A stretch of 64,000 bases of DNA, from contig JAEXRM010000139.1 of NCBI GenBank assembly GCA_023440865.1, positions 1-64,000 of the forward strand. Reading direction: 5' to 3'. Below, piece after piece: positions 44,029 to 53,835 of the stretch; position 1 is the stretch's first letter, and every line of letters begins with the position of its first letter. This stretch comes from Bacillota bacterium (GTDB lineage Bacteria; Bacillota; Clostridia; DSM-8532). Under the pieces are notes generated by a model. It worked only from the letters and a program-made list of their open reading frames with translations. It was not told the DNA's origin and ran no database searches. The position numbers were made by a program, and so were the translations under genes.

Positions 44029-44949
44029 ATGAAAGCCACGCACCGCCCCTTCTGTTATGAAAGCGACGACTTCACGCGCATGTGCCGGTTTGTCGTCGAT
44101 GACAACCACACGCGTGGCGACCGCGCAATCTGGCACCTCGGCCGCATGGTCGACTGGAAGTATGGCTTGTACAACACCGCCAAATTCATGCCGGACAATT
44201 TCGCCCGTGAGGCGGAGCTGTGGTTCGACGCCTTCGGTGACCTGTGCGGTATGGTGGTATCCGAGGATTTCGGACCGGAGCTGGCGCTGCTGGTGCGCCG
44301 AGGCTGGGAACACCTGGCGCCGGAGCTGCTGGCGTTCGCGCAGGCACACTGGGGCAACCGGCACGACGCGCTGACCATCATGTTGCCCGAGGGCGAGTCG
44401 GCGCTCGAAGCCGCGCTGGCTGAGGCCGGATTCCTCCGGACTGAGGCGCTGGAAATCACGCATGCATTTGATACCGCCCGGTTTGCTCACACGGTGCCTG
44501 CCCTCCCCCAAGGGTTCCGCTTCGAAAGCATGGCGGAAAACGGCGATTACCCATCCCATGACAACCTGCGGCGGAACGCCTTCCAGAGTGGGCGGGAACC
44601 CGAACTCGACCGGCTGCTGCGCGACTACACGCGCCGAAGTCCCATCTACACACCCCAGACCGATTTCGTGCTCATCGACGCCACCGGGCGGCACGTTTCC
44701 GGCTGCGAGGCCTTCATCGACCGCTGGAACGGCCTTGCGGAGATCGAGCGCGTCTGCACGCTCCAGGAGGAATGGGGCAAGGGTTATGCACGGATGGCAC
44801 TGACCGGCTGCCTGCACCGCCTGCATGCGCTCGGCATTCCGCGCGCCGTCCTGGCGGGCAGCTACGACAAGGTGCGGCACCTGTACGGCTCGCTCGGCCA
44901 TGTCGATGCCTACAACCGGCTGTACTATGAGTGGCGCAGGCAGGGTTGA
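44029..44949 (+). CDS. GNAT-family acetyltransferase (306 aa)
   Basis: Tandem-GNAT-like protein. The C-terminal domain has the acetyl-CoA loop in VCTLQEEWGKGYARMALTGC and the closing YGSLGHVDAYNRLYYEW. The N-terminal half (to about residue 150) looks like a degenerate GNAT repeat. ATG 44029 is used because GGAGGTGTTCG precedes it; an upstream in-frame ATG lacks an SD. Substrate unknown. It is monocistronic with its own promoter; a 28-bp imperfect duplication lies over and just after its 3' end. Confidence 0.83.
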   Translation: MKATHRPFCYESDDFTRMCRFVVDDNHTRGDRAIWHLGRMVDWKYGLYNTAKFMPDNFAREAELWFDAFGDLCGMVVSEDFGPELALLVRRGWEHLAPELLAFAQAHWGNRHDALTIMLPEGESALEAALAEAGFLRTEALEITHAFDTARFAHTVPALPQGFRFESMAENGDYPSHDNLRRNAFQSGREPELDRLLRDYTRRSPIYTPQTDFVLIDATGRHVSGCEAFIDRWNGLAEIERVCTLQEEWGKGYARMALTGCLHRLHALGIPRAVLAGSYDKVRHLYGSLGHVDAYNRLYYEWRRQG

Positions 44950-44987
44950 CCGATTGCAATGGCGCAGGCAGGGCTGATCAATGAAAG
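44932..44987. repeat. Imperfect 28-bp tandem duplication
   Basis: TGGCGCAGGCAGGG… is repeated at 44932 and 44960, the first copy being the last codons of the GNAT gene. As at 3261-3412, a gene end has been copied into the intergenic space. Confidence 0.6.
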
Positions 44988-45015
44988 GTACAGCAGGGTA
45001 GAACGGCCTGCGCCC

Positions 45016-46035
45016 TCACCACCGGTTGGCCACCTTTTCCGCGAAGCCCGGGAACCGGTCGAGTACGATTGTTTCCCCGCCATCAAGCACGGCCTTGCCG
45101 CTGAAGCGGCCAAACACCTGATGCTGGTTCGAGCGGATGAGCAGCACATTGGTGTCGGAAGCGCGGTCGAGGGTGGGTTCGAACGTCATCTCGAAACGGC
45201 CGTCGCTGCTGGAGAAGCGCCACGGCTTGAGAAAATCGTCATCCGGCATGTGGAAGGTCACCTGGTCGAGCTTGTGCGCCTTGCCCCGGTGGAAGAGCAT
45301 GTTCTCGGACGCCGCCGACGTGTCGCCGAAGCCGTATCCGATGTTGAAGCCGAAGGGCTCCCCTTCGACCAGGCCGGAGGCGGAGCCCCAGTACCAGGTG
45401 TTGCGGTAGGTCCAGACGCCGCGGCCCCAGTCGAGCACCCCGAATGCGGGTTCCCGGCCGAACTCGATCGTTCGGTCCCCGAGCCGCAGGGCGCCCGTGG
45501 CCGGCATGCAGTTGACCTTCTGGTTGTAGTAGAAGCGGCGGGCCTTTTCGAAGGGGGTGGCGATGACCATGGTCTCCAGGCCCTCCGGCTGCTTCAGCAC
45601 CAGTTCGCCTTCCAGCCGCATGCCGTCATGGAAGTCCGAAACATCCACGGCCAGACGACGTTCCGTTCCGTTTTTTGTGAACACGAGCCGCATGCCCTTG
45701 TAGTCGAACCGCACGTCCCCTTCCCTGCTGGAGGACGGCATGCCCAGCATGCCCATGGGGAAAGGAACGATGACGGATTTCGATGCCTCCTTCGGCACGG
45801 AGAAGTCAAACAGGGTCACCGAGCCCATGGCCAGATACCCGTTGTCGGCAACCGTCAGTGCAAGACCCGCATCGCCGCCCAGGACGCAGTAGTAGTCCCA
45901 TTCCTTGATCATGAACCGGGGCGCTCTGATGCGGCTGCGGTCGTAGCGCAGCAGCAGGTCGCGCATCCAGCCCTGTTGGACCAGATTTCCGGATTCATCG
46001 AGCAGTTCGCCGGGGGTGACGATTTCGTGCTGCAT
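45016..46035 (-). CDS. DUF2804 domain protein (339 aa)
   Basis: The whole length fits the DUF2804 family, predicted all-beta and lipocalin- or hydroxyneurosporene-synthase-like in shape, function unknown. Landmarks: the N-terminal ITPGELLDESGNLV-type start, then FDWGRGVWTYRNTWYWGSASG-like core (here VLDWGRGVWTYRN) near residue 205 and FGFNIGYGFGDTSAASEN. ATG 46035 follows GGGAGGTTGTC. No signal peptide or membrane helix. Transcribed alone, divergent from the GNAT at 46171. Confidence 0.85.
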   Translation of the reverse strand: MQHEIVTPGELLDESGNLVQQGWMRDLLLRYDRSRIRAPRFMIKEWDYYCVLGGDAGLALTVADNGYLAMGSVTLFDFSVPKEASKSVIVPFPMGMLGMPSSSREGDVRFDYKGMRLVFTKNGTERRLAVDVSDFHDGMRLEGELVLKQPEGLETMVIATPFEKARRFYYNQKVNCMPATGALRLGDRTIEFGREPAFGVLDWGRGVWTYRNTWYWGSASGLVEGEPFGFNIGYGFGDTSAASENMLFHRGKAHKLDQVTFHMPDDDFLKPWRFSSSDGRFEMTFEPTLDRASDTNVLLIRSNQHQVFGRFSGKAVLDGGETIVLDRFPGFAEKVANRW

Positions 46036-46082
46036 GACAACCTCCCATCCGATGTGCCGGTTCCATGCGCGGCATCCATTCC

Positions 46083-46113
46083 ATTATAGCCGTTTGCGGG
46101 GCTGTTCCGGCAA
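46083..46113 (-). promoter_or_regulatory. Putative promoter of the DUF2804 gene
   Basis: Minus strand TTGCCG (46113-46108), 19-bp spacer, perfect TATAAT (46088-46083), 48 bp before the ATG. The long spacer hints at an activator or a suboptimal promoter. Confidence 0.45.
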
Positions 46114-46170
46114 TGGGAAATGTGCGAGAATCGGCATGCGGGCATCATGGCGATGCCGCAGGAGGCTCCC

Positions 46171-46674
46171 ATGGAAATCGTCATCCGTCCCCTTCAAGCG
46201 GTCGACTGCCCCCTGTTCGCGGAGGCGTTCGCGGCGCAGGGCTGGAACAAGCCGCAGTCGCAATTCGAGCAGTATCTGGCCGAACAGGAGGCCGGAGAAC
46301 GGCAGGTCTATGTCGCGCTGGCCGACGGGGCGTTCGCCGGATATGCCACCCTGCTGCCGCAGGATCACAGCGGTCCCTTCGCCGGCACGGGCATTCCCGC
46401 CATCTGCGACTTCAATGTGCTCGAGAAGTTCCAGCGCAACGGCATCGGCCATGCGATCATGGACCGCATCGAAAGCGATGTCCGCGCGCATGCCGAACGC
46501 ATCTGCCTGGGCGTGGGCCTGCACCGCGGGTATGGCGCGGCCCAGCGCATGTACGTGAAACGGGGGTATGTGCCCGACGGCAGCGGCGTCTGGTATCGCG
46601 ACGAGAACCTGACACCCTATCACGACTGCCGCAACGACGACGACCTGGTGCTGTACCTGTCGAAGACACTCTGA
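46171..46674 (+). CDS. GNAT-family N-acetyltransferase (167 aa)
   Basis: Single-domain GNAT of normal length. Motif A is clear: CDFNVLEKFQRNGIGHAIMDRIE (the Q-x-x-G-x-G loop binding acetyl-CoA pyrophosphate), followed by YGAAQRMYVKRGYVPDG. The C-terminus (ENLTPYHDCRNDDDLVLYLSK) resembles phosphinothricin- or aminoglycoside-type acetyltransferases of Firmicutes, but the substrate is not determined. ATG 46171 follows AGGAGGCTCCC. Confidence 0.87.
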   Translation: MEIVIRPLQAVDCPLFAEAFAAQGWNKPQSQFEQYLAEQEAGERQVYVALADGAFAGYATLLPQDHSGPFAGTGIPAICDFNVLEKFQRNGIGHAIMDRIESDVRAHAERICLGVGLHRGYGAAQRMYVKRGYVPDGSGVWYRDENLTPYHDCRNDDDLVLYLSKTL

Positions 46675-46732
46675 CGCGCCCCCGGATTGGCGTCCAGGGC
46701 GGCCGCGCATCCTCCATGGCCCATGCCGGCCG

Positions 46733-49348
46733 TCACCTGACACGTTTTCGGATCCACTTCTCCAGTTGGACGACGACCAACGGGATGCAGGACAATCCGC
46801 CGATCAGGGCGAGCTGCGACGGGGTCAGGGAAACCACCTCCAGAATCCCGTGCAGGGGATCCAGGAGCAGCACGGCCGCAAGCAGCGACACACCGCCGGC
46901 GAGCGCGAGATAGACGAACGGGTTCGAAAACAGGACCCGCGGCCGCAACGGCCCTTCCATGCGGCAGTTGAGACCATGGATGAGGCGGGACAGGCTCAGT
47001 GTCGCGAACGCCATCGTCATGGCAACCGAGTTTCCGCCGGCGGAGAATCCCGCATGCCAGGCCGCCATGGTGACCGCGGCGATCACCGCGCCCTGCAGCA
47101 GGATCTCCAGCGCGAAGCGCCGCGTGATGATGGATTCCCCCACGTCGCGCGGCTTGCGCGCCATGAGGTCGTCATGGGCGGGTTCGAGGCCGATGGCGAT
47201 GGCGGGGAGGCTGTCCGTCAGCAGGTTGATGAACAGCAGGTGAACCGGGGCGAACGGCGTCGCCAGGTCCAGCACGGATGCGTACAGGACCGCGAGGATG
47301 CCGGCGGTGTTGCCCGACAGGAGGAACCGGATGGCGTTCTTGATGTTTTCGTAAATGCCTCGTCCGTTCCGCACCGCCTTGACAATCGTCGAGAAGCGGT
47401 CATCCATCAGCACCATGGCGGCGGCATCCTTTGAGACCTCCGTCCCGGTGATGCCCATCGCGACACCCACATCGGCCTTTTTCAGGGCGGGGGCGTCGTT
47501 CACGCCGTCCCCGGTCATCGCGACCACGCGGCCGAGCGCCTGCCAGGCTCCCACGATGCGGATCTTGTGCTCCGGTGACACGCGTGCGTACACGGCGACC
47601 TCCGGAACGGCCGCCTCGAGTTCGGCATCGCTCATGCGTTCGACGGCTTCCCCGTCCAGCACGCGATCCGACGGCTGCAGGATGCCGATTTGCCGTGCGA
47701 TGGCGCTGGCGGTCACCCGATGGTCGCCCGTGATCATGACGGGCCGGATGCCGGCCGCCCGGCAGGCGGCGACGGACTCCGCGGAATCCTCGCGAGGCGG
47801 GTCCATCATCGACACGATGCCCAGCAGGATCAGGCCGTTCTCGTCCTCCAGCGCAAGCGGGCCGTCATCATGCGGCCGCCATGCGAATGCCAGCACGCGG
47901 AGCCCCTGATCCGAAAGCTCGTGGTTGACATCCGTGAACCTTACGCGATCCTCCTCCGTCAGCGGACAAACCCCGTCGGCGGTCTGGATCGCGTTTGCCC
48001 GCCGCAGCAGCACGTCGAGCGCCCCCTTGGTGAACATGACGGTCTCACCGTCGATCCGGTGCTGGGTCGACATCATCTTGCGCTGGCTGTCGAATGGCAG
48101 CTCGGATGTCCGGGGGATGTCCCGGCGCACCGCCAGCTCGTCCAGTGCGGCCAGTTCGCCCATGTCCACCAGCGCGATCTCGGTCGGGTCGCCCAGCCTG
48201 CCCTTCTCCGTGGTCTGCGCGTCGTTGCACAGCAGCGCGGCCAGGACGATCCGGTGCAACAGCGGTTCCCGCCCCCGTTCCTGCAGCGCCCCGGCCGGCA
48301 GGAGCGCGTGATCCGCGTAGACATGCTGCACGACCATCCGGTTCTGCGTCAGGGTGCCGGTCTTGTCCGAACAGATGACGGATATGCTGCCCAGGCTCTC
48401 GACGGCATGCAGCTTGCGGATGATCGCCTTCTCGGCCGCAAGCTTGCGTGTGCCGATGGCCAGCACGATGGTCACGATGGAGCTCAGCGCTTCCGGAATG
48501 GCGGCGACGGCCAGTGAAATGGCGAACATCAGCGCGTCGAGCACCACATGGCCGCGGAGCACGCTCAACCCGAACAGCAGGGCGGAGATCAGCATGATGC
48601 CGATGGCCAGGCGCTTTCCGAACACCTCGAGGTTCTGCTGCAGCGGCGTCGCCTTCTCCTTCGCATTCGAGAGCAGGGTGGCGATCCGGCCGATTTCGGT
48701 TTTCTGGCCGACGGCCGTGACAATCGCCAGGCCTCGGCCATAGGTGACGTGGCTGCTGGAGAAGACGCAGTTGATGCGGTCACCGATGGCGGCACCGCCT
48801 TCGGTCATCGCCTCGGCGTCCTTCCCGACACTGACGGACTCGCCGGTCAGGGCGCTCTCGTTGGTCTGCAGGCTGAAGCACTCCAGGAGCCTGCCGTCGG
48901 CGGCGACAAAGTCACCGGCCTCCAGGACGAGGAGATCGCCGACGACGACCTCCTCCGACGGAATCTCCACGCGCAATCCCTGGCGGATGACCCGCGCCAT
49001 CGGGCTGGAGAGCGCGCGCAGGCTGCGCAGCGACTGTTCCGCCTTGAGGTGCTGGACGGTTCCGAGCACCGCGTTGAGCACGAGCACGACCAGGATGACC
49101 AGCGTGCTTTCCCACTTGCCGATGGCACCGGATATGCCGGCGGCCGCCAGCAGGATGAGCACGAGCATGTCCTTGAACTGGGACAGGAAGATGAGGACAG
49201 GAGAAGGTGGCTTGCTCTCCGCCAGCCGGTTCACGCCATGGGTTTCGGCGCTCCGCTTCACCGCGTCGGCGCCAAGGCCGTCCCCTGTCGTCCCGAAAAG
49301 CTTCAGGACCTCCGTTCCGGCCATCGTCTCATAGGATCGATCGCTCAT
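46733..49348 (-). CDS. P2-type cation-transporting ATPase, Ca2+-ATPase-like (871 aa)
   Basis: P-type ATPase pumping a cation, most likely Ca2+, out of the cell. Seen: N-terminal cation-ATPase domain, LTGES near residue 165, AVAAIPEALSS in M4 near 285 (the Ca2+-site PE[GA]L motif), the phosphorylated Asp in CSDKTGTLT near 326, and the hinge MTGDGVNDAPALKKADVGVAMG near 610. M5-M10 are present (NxxTDSLPA in M6). No heavy-metal domain at the N-terminus. ATG 49348 follows GGAGGGCGC. A Mn2+, Na+ or Mg2+ pump is less likely but possible. Monocistronic. Confidence 0.93.
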   Translation of the reverse strand: MSDRSYETMAGTEVLKLFGTTGDGLGADAVKRSAETHGVNRLAESKPPSPVLIFLSQFKDMLVLILLAAAGISGAIGKWESTLVILVVLVLNAVLGTVQHLKAEQSLRSLRALSSPMARVIRQGLRVEIPSEEVVVGDLLVLEAGDFVAADGRLLECFSLQTNESALTGESVSVGKDAEAMTEGGAAIGDRINCVFSSSHVTYGRGLAIVTAVGQKTEIGRIATLLSNAKEKATPLQQNLEVFGKRLAIGIMLISALLFGLSVLRGHVVLDALMFAISLAVAAIPEALSSIVTIVLAIGTRKLAAEKAIIRKLHAVESLGSISVICSDKTGTLTQNRMVVQHVYADHALLPAGALQERGREPLLHRIVLAALLCNDAQTTEKGRLGDPTEIALVDMGELAALDELAVRRDIPRTSELPFDSQRKMMSTQHRIDGETVMFTKGALDVLLRRANAIQTADGVCPLTEEDRVRFTDVNHELSDQGLRVLAFAWRPHDDGPLALEDENGLILLGIVSMMDPPREDSAESVAACRAAGIRPVMITGDHRVTASAIARQIGILQPSDRVLDGEAVERMSDAELEAAVPEVAVYARVSPEHKIRIVGAWQALGRVVAMTGDGVNDAPALKKADVGVAMGITGTEVSKDAAAMVLMDDRFSTIVKAVRNGRGIYENIKNAIRFLLSGNTAGILAVLYASVLDLATPFAPVHLLFINLLTDSLPAIAIGLEPAHDDLMARKPRDVGESIITRRFALEILLQGAVIAAVTMAAWHAGFSAGGNSVAMTMAFATLSLSRLIHGLNCRMEGPLRPRVLFSNPFVYLALAGGVSLLAAVLLLDPLHGILEVVSLTPSQLALIGGLSCIPLVVVQLEKWIRKRVR

Positions 49349-49416
49349 GCGCCCTCCGCTTGCATCCTGTGTTCGGCATGCACCTTGCCGGACTCCCCGT
49401 GAAAGGGTTTGCCGCC

Positions 49417-49434
49417 TTGGGTTTATTTACCCAA
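49417..49434. promoter_or_regulatory. Palindrome upstream of the P-type ATPase
   Basis: Perfect 6-bp arms TTGGGT/ACCCAA around TTATTT, 69 bp before the ATPase start in its only AT-rich upstream patch. Candidate operator; no regulator is identified nearby. Confidence 0.4.
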
Positions 49435-49469
49435 AAGACTCGCCGACTCTCACCTTGCAGCACAAGACA

Positions 49470-49555
49470 AACGCCCCCGGCCGGAGAGACCGGAGGCGTT
49501 GCGCGGTCCTGTTCGCGGAACAGGCGTCCCCTGCGGAAACTTCATCCCGCAGGGG
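49470..49555 (-). terminator. Hairpin cluster terminating the MarR-ABC operon
   Basis: Three inverted repeats lie beyond the second ABC gene: arms CCCCTGCGG/CCGCAGGGG (49528-49555), CTGTTC/GAACAG (49509-49523) and AACGCC…GGCGTT (49470-49500). On the minus strand the last is followed by TGTCTTG. The T-tract is weak, but the position fits termination. Confidence 0.6.
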
Positions 49556-49578
49556 GCAGAGGGCAGGTCCGGCGCCGT

Positions 49579-51981
49579 TCAGGCCACCGCGCCGGCAAAC
49601 TGGCTGTTGTAGAGGTCCGCATAGAAGCCACCCTTGGCAAGGAGCTCCTTGTGCGTGCCCTGCTCGATGATGCTGCCGTGGTTCATGACAAGGATGAGCT
49701 CGGCATCGCGGATGGTCGAGAGGCGGTGTGCGATGACGAAGCTGGTGCGGCCTTCCATGAGATTGGCCATCGCCTTCTGGATGAGCACCTCGGTACGGGT
49801 GTCGACGCTCGAGGTGGCCTCGTCGAGGATGAGGATGGCGGGATCGGCAAGGATCGCGCGGGCGATTGTCAGCAGCTGCTTCTGGCCCTGCGAGATGTTC
49901 GTTGCCTCCTCGTTGAGCACCGTATCGTAGCCCTCGGGCAGTGTGCGGATGAAATGGTCCGCGTGCGCCGCCTTCGCCGCGGCGACGATCTGCGCTTCGG
50001 TCGCCCCCTCGCGGCCGTAGGCGATATTGTCGCGGATGGTGCCGTTGAACAGCCAGGTATCCTGCAGCACCATGCCGAACAGGCCGCGCAGGTCGGCGCG
50101 CTTGAGGCTGCGCACGTCCACGCCGTCGATGGCGATGGATCCGGCCTGCGTCTCATAGAAGCGCATCAGCAGGTTCACCAGCGTGGTCTTGCCGGCGCCG
50201 GTGGGACCGACGATGGCCACGGTGTGGCCCTTCCTCACCTCGAGGTTCATGTCCTCGATCAGCGGCACATCCTCCACATACCGGAAGTCGAGCCCCCGGA
50301 TGCTGACCTCGCCGCGCGGCTGCGCGATGGCCTGCGCGGGCTCCGCGTCCGGGACCTGGTCTGACTCGTCGAGCATTTCGAAGACGCGTTCGGCGCAGGC
50401 GACGGTGGACTGGATGATGTTGGCGATGTTCGCGGTCTGCACGATCGGCATCGTGAACGAGCGGGAATAGTTGATGAAGGCGGTGATGTCGCCGATCTTG
50501 AGCCGGCCCTTCGTGATCCACAGGCCGCCGACCACGCAGATGAGCACATAGCCGATGTTGCTGACGAAATTCATCATCGGGAACATGATGCCGGAGATGA
50601 ACTGCGCCTTCCATCCGGAACGGTACAGCTCGTCGTTGCTTTCCTCGAACGTCCGGACCGAATCCTGTTCCTTCCCGAATGCCTTGACCACCTTGTGGCC
50701 GGTGTACATCTCCTCGACATGGCCCGACAGCTTGCCGAGCTCCTTCTGCTGGGAGGCGAAGTACTTCTGGGACTTCTTCGCGACCAGCATCGTCGTGAGG
50801 ACGTACAGGGGCAGCGTCGCGATGACCAGCAGCGTCAGCACGGGGCTGATGGTGAGCATCATGAGGATGTAGCCCAGGATGGAAACGACGGAAGTGATCA
50901 TCTGGGTAAGGCTTTGCTGCAGCGTTGTGGAGATGGTATCCACGTCGTTGGTCATGCGGCTGAGAATCTCGCCGTGCGTGCGTCCGTCGAAGTACGAAAG
51001 CGGCAGGCGCGTGAGCTTGTCGTCCACTTCCTTGCGCAGCTGGTAGACCGTCTGCTGCGCAACGCCGGACATCACCAGGCCCATCGCGAGCGAGAAGCCG
51101 GAGCTGACGAGGTACACGCCCAGGAGGATGCCGAAGATGAGCAGGATGTAGCTCATGTCGATTCTGCCGTTCGTTTCGCGGATGGCCAGGATGGCGTCCT
51201 TCACCTGGTCCTCGGTCATCGTGACCTGTGTGTCGGCCTGCTTGAGGTCATCACCGAAGAACCAGCCCTTGACGCTGTCATAAAGGGAGATGACGCCGGA
51301 AAACAGTCCCGCGCCCTTGTCGGATTCCTTTCCCGTTGCGGATGCATCCGTTTCGGTCGAACCGGCCGGGTCCGCAGCGGTGCTGCCCGAGAACTGCACC
51401 TTCATGTTGTCGGGCATGGTGGCGGACAGGTCGACGATGCCCTGCACGATATCGGCGCGCTCATTGGCGTCGGCGGTCTCGTCGAGCAGCGGCAGCGCCA
51501 TGAACTCCTTCAGCTTCTGCAGTGTCGCCGCATCCGGCATGCCGGCGGCGGCATCCGCCCCGGTCTTCCCGGGCGCGTCACCGCCCGCCTGTGCGGTCAT
51601 CGCGGCCATCTGCGCCTGTCTGACCTGCTCCATCTGCCCGTTGACCTTGTCGACGATCAGATGCTGCACATCGGACATCTTGTCGATGAGCATCTTCGCC
51701 ATGAATGCATCCTGCATTTTGTTCATGGCCTTTGCCTGGATCTTCGGCGCGCCGATGGAGAACGAGGTGCTCAGCACGGCCAGGAGTATGACCATCACCA
51801 GATTGGTCCGGTGGGGTTTCAGATAGCCAAGCAGGCGCCGGAATGTTCCCTTGAAGTCTTTCGGCTTTTCCACGGGGCGTCCCATGCCGCCGGGGCCATG
51901 GTCGCCTCCCGGTCCGCCCGGGCCGCGACGCGGTCCCCGGCTCATCTGCTGGACTGGTGCCTTGTTTTCGTTCCGACTCAT
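49579..51981 (-). CDS. ABC exporter half-transporter, canonical ATPase site, large extracellular insert (800 aa)
   Basis: Type IV ABC exporter (membrane domain plus ATPase). TM1 is at residues 60-78, but TM2 starts only at 276: a ~195-residue extracellular loop, helical and Ala/Met/Asp rich, replaces the usual short loop. ATPase motifs: Walker A GPTGAGKT, Q-loop VLQDTW, signature degenerate (ISQGQ instead of LSGGQ), Walker B LILDEATSSVD with catalytic Glu, H-loop IAHRLST. This is the consensus-site partner of a heterodimer whose other half is the overlapping upstream gene (ATGA). The N-terminal tail is Gly/Pro rich. Multidrug or lipid export is likely. MarR-controlled. Confidence 0.92.
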   Translation of the reverse strand: MSRNENKAPVQQMSRGPRRGPGGPGGDHGPGGMGRPVEKPKDFKGTFRRLLGYLKPHRTNLVMVILLAVLSTSFSIGAPKIQAKAMNKMQDAFMAKMLIDKMSDVQHLIVDKVNGQMEQVRQAQMAAMTAQAGGDAPGKTGADAAAGMPDAATLQKLKEFMALPLLDETADANERADIVQGIVDLSATMPDNMKVQFSGSTAADPAGSTETDASATGKESDKGAGLFSGVISLYDSVKGWFFGDDLKQADTQVTMTEDQVKDAILAIRETNGRIDMSYILLIFGILLGVYLVSSGFSLAMGLVMSGVAQQTVYQLRKEVDDKLTRLPLSYFDGRTHGEILSRMTNDVDTISTTLQQSLTQMITSVVSILGYILMMLTISPVLTLLVIATLPLYVLTTMLVAKKSQKYFASQQKELGKLSGHVEEMYTGHKVVKAFGKEQDSVRTFEESNDELYRSGWKAQFISGIMFPMMNFVSNIGYVLICVVGGLWITKGRLKIGDITAFINYSRSFTMPIVQTANIANIIQSTVACAERVFEMLDESDQVPDAEPAQAIAQPRGEVSIRGLDFRYVEDVPLIEDMNLEVRKGHTVAIVGPTGAGKTTLVNLLMRFYETQAGSIAIDGVDVRSLKRADLRGLFGMVLQDTWLFNGTIRDNIAYGREGATEAQIVAAAKAAHADHFIRTLPEGYDTVLNEEATNISQGQKQLLTIARAILADPAILILDEATSSVDTRTEVLIQKAMANLMEGRTSFVIAHRLSTIRDAELILVMNHGSIIEQGTHKELLAKGGFYADLYNSQFAGAVA

Positions 51982-53705
51982 GCGATTTCCTCCTCGGAGA
52001 GCTGCGAAGAAACGATTTCACGATACACGCTGCAGCTTTCCAGCAATTCGCGGTGGGTGCCCATGCCGGCGATGGCGCCGTCGTCGAGGACGAGGATGCG
52101 GTCCGCATCCATGACCGTGCCGACGCGCTGGGCGATGATTAGGACGGTGGCATCGGCGGTTTCCTGCCTCAGGGCGGCGCGCAGTCTGGCGTCCGTCTTG
52201 AAGTCGAGTGCCGAGAAGCTGTCGTCGAACACATAGATCTCCGGCTTGCGGACCAGCGCCCGGGCGATGGCGAGCCGCTGCTTCTGCCCGCCGGATACGT
52301 TCTGGCCACCCTGGGCGATCACATGGTCGTATCCGCCTTCAATCGTGGCAAGAAACTCGGCCGCCTGCGCGATCTCGGCGGCATGCCGCACCTCCGCGTC
52401 GGTGGCGTCGGGCTTGCCGAACCGGATGTTGTCGGTGACGGTGCCGGAGAACAGAAGCGCCTTCTGGGGGACAAACCCGATCTTGTTCCGCAGTGTTTCC
52501 TGGGTCATCTCCCGGACATCCGTCCCGTCGATGAGCACGCATCCATCCTCCACGTCATAGAAACGGGGGATGAGGTTGACGAGGGTCGATTTGCCGGAAC
52601 CGGTGCTGCCGATGATGGCCGTCACCTCGCCGGGCTTGGCGTGGAACGAGATGTTGCGGATGGCGGCCTGTTCCGCGCCGTGGTAGCGGAAGGACACATT
52701 GCGGAACTCCACATGTCCCTGCCGGTCGGCCGCGGCAGCGGGCCGCTTCGGATCGCGGATGTCGCTGTGCGTGTCGAGCACCTCGTTGATGCGCAGGGCG
52801 GCTGCCTGGGCGCGCGGCACCATGATGAACATCATGGTCATCATGATCATCGAGAAGAGGATCTGCATCGCATACTGGATGAAGGCCATCAGCGAACCGA
52901 TCTGCATGTCGCCTGCGTCGATGCGGACAATGCCGAAATACAGGATCGCCAGCGTGGTCAGGTTCATCAGCAGCATGATCGCGGGCATCATGAACGCCAT
53001 GATGCGATTGACGCGGATATAGTTCTGCGTCAGGTCCTCGTTTGCCTGCTCGAACCGCTCCCGTTCATGGGCGTCGCGGTTGAAGGCGCGGATGACGCGG
53101 ATGCCGGTGAGCTTTTCGCGCACGACCAGGTTCATGCGGTCGATTTTCGTCTGCATGACCTTGAACAGGGGCATCGCCTTCGTGGCAAGCAGGACGATGA
53201 CGCCCAGCAGCAGCGGCATTGCGGCGACCAGCACCCAGGTGAGCGCCTTGTCCTCCTGTACGGCCATGACGACACCGCCGATCATCATCATGGGGGACAT
53301 GACCATCATCCGCAGCATCATGATCAGGACGTTCTGGACCTGCGTGATGTCGTTGGTGGTGCGGGTGATGAGCGTCGAGGTGCCGAGCTTGTCGAACTCG
53401 TGGAGCGAGTAGTCCGTCACCTGGCGAAAGACCTTCGAGCGCAGGTCGCGTCCAAAGCCCATGGCGGCCTTCGCGGACAGGAAGCTCGAAAGCACCGCGC
53501 ACAGGGCGCCAAAGCCGGCCACGAGGAGCATCAGGGCGCCAAGTCGCCAGATGAGCTCCGTATTGCCCTTCATGACACCGTTGTTGATGATGTCGGACAT
53601 GAGGGTCGGCAGGTACAGGTCGGTCTGGGTCTGCAGGAACACGAGCGCCAAAATGGCAATGATGCCCCATGTGTACGGCCTGAGATGTCGAAAGAGTTTC
53701 AGCAT
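51978..53705 (-). CDS. ABC exporter half-transporter, degenerate ATPase site (575 aa)
   Basis: Partner of the 49579-51981 protein. Six TM helices to about residue 310, then ATPase: Walker A GSTGSGKS, Q-loop VPQKAL, intact signature VSGGQKQ, but Walker B reads VFDDSFSALD (Asp for the catalytic Glu) and the H-loop His is Gln (IIAQRVG). This is the non-hydrolysing half, as in TM287/288-type heterodimers. ATG 53705 (MLKLFRHLRPY, typical of homologues) is chosen although AAGGAG is 12 nt away; ATG 53717 directly abuts the SD. First ABC gene after MarR, with a 130-bp gap. Confidence 0.92.
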   Translation of the reverse strand: MLKLFRHLRPYTWGIIAILALVFLQTQTDLYLPTLMSDIINNGVMKGNTELIWRLGALMLLVAGFGALCAVLSSFLSAKAAMGFGRDLRSKVFRQVTDYSLHEFDKLGTSTLITRTTNDITQVQNVLIMMLRMMVMSPMMMIGGVVMAVQEDKALTWVLVAAMPLLLGVIVLLATKAMPLFKVMQTKIDRMNLVVREKLTGIRVIRAFNRDAHERERFEQANEDLTQNYIRVNRIMAFMMPAIMLLMNLTTLAILYFGIVRIDAGDMQIGSLMAFIQYAMQILFSMIMMTMMFIMVPRAQAAALRINEVLDTHSDIRDPKRPAAAADRQGHVEFRNVSFRYHGAEQAAIRNISFHAKPGEVTAIIGSTGSGKSTLVNLIPRFYDVEDGCVLIDGTDVREMTQETLRNKIGFVPQKALLFSGTVTDNIRFGKPDATDAEVRHAAEIAQAAEFLATIEGGYDHVIAQGGQNVSGGQKQRLAIARALVRKPEIYVFDDSFSALDFKTDARLRAALRQETADATVLIIAQRVGTVMDADRILVLDDGAIAGMGTHRELLESCSVYREIVSSQLSEEEIA

Positions 53706-53835
53706 CGTGCGTTCCATCTCCTTTTCTTGTCGGGCGCCTCCTGACGGGAGGCGAAACCGGATGTCTATGTGAATGCGCCCTCGCGCATGGATGTCTTTGA
53801 TCCGCACCGGCCTGCGGTTTGTCCGCCGGCGTGCG

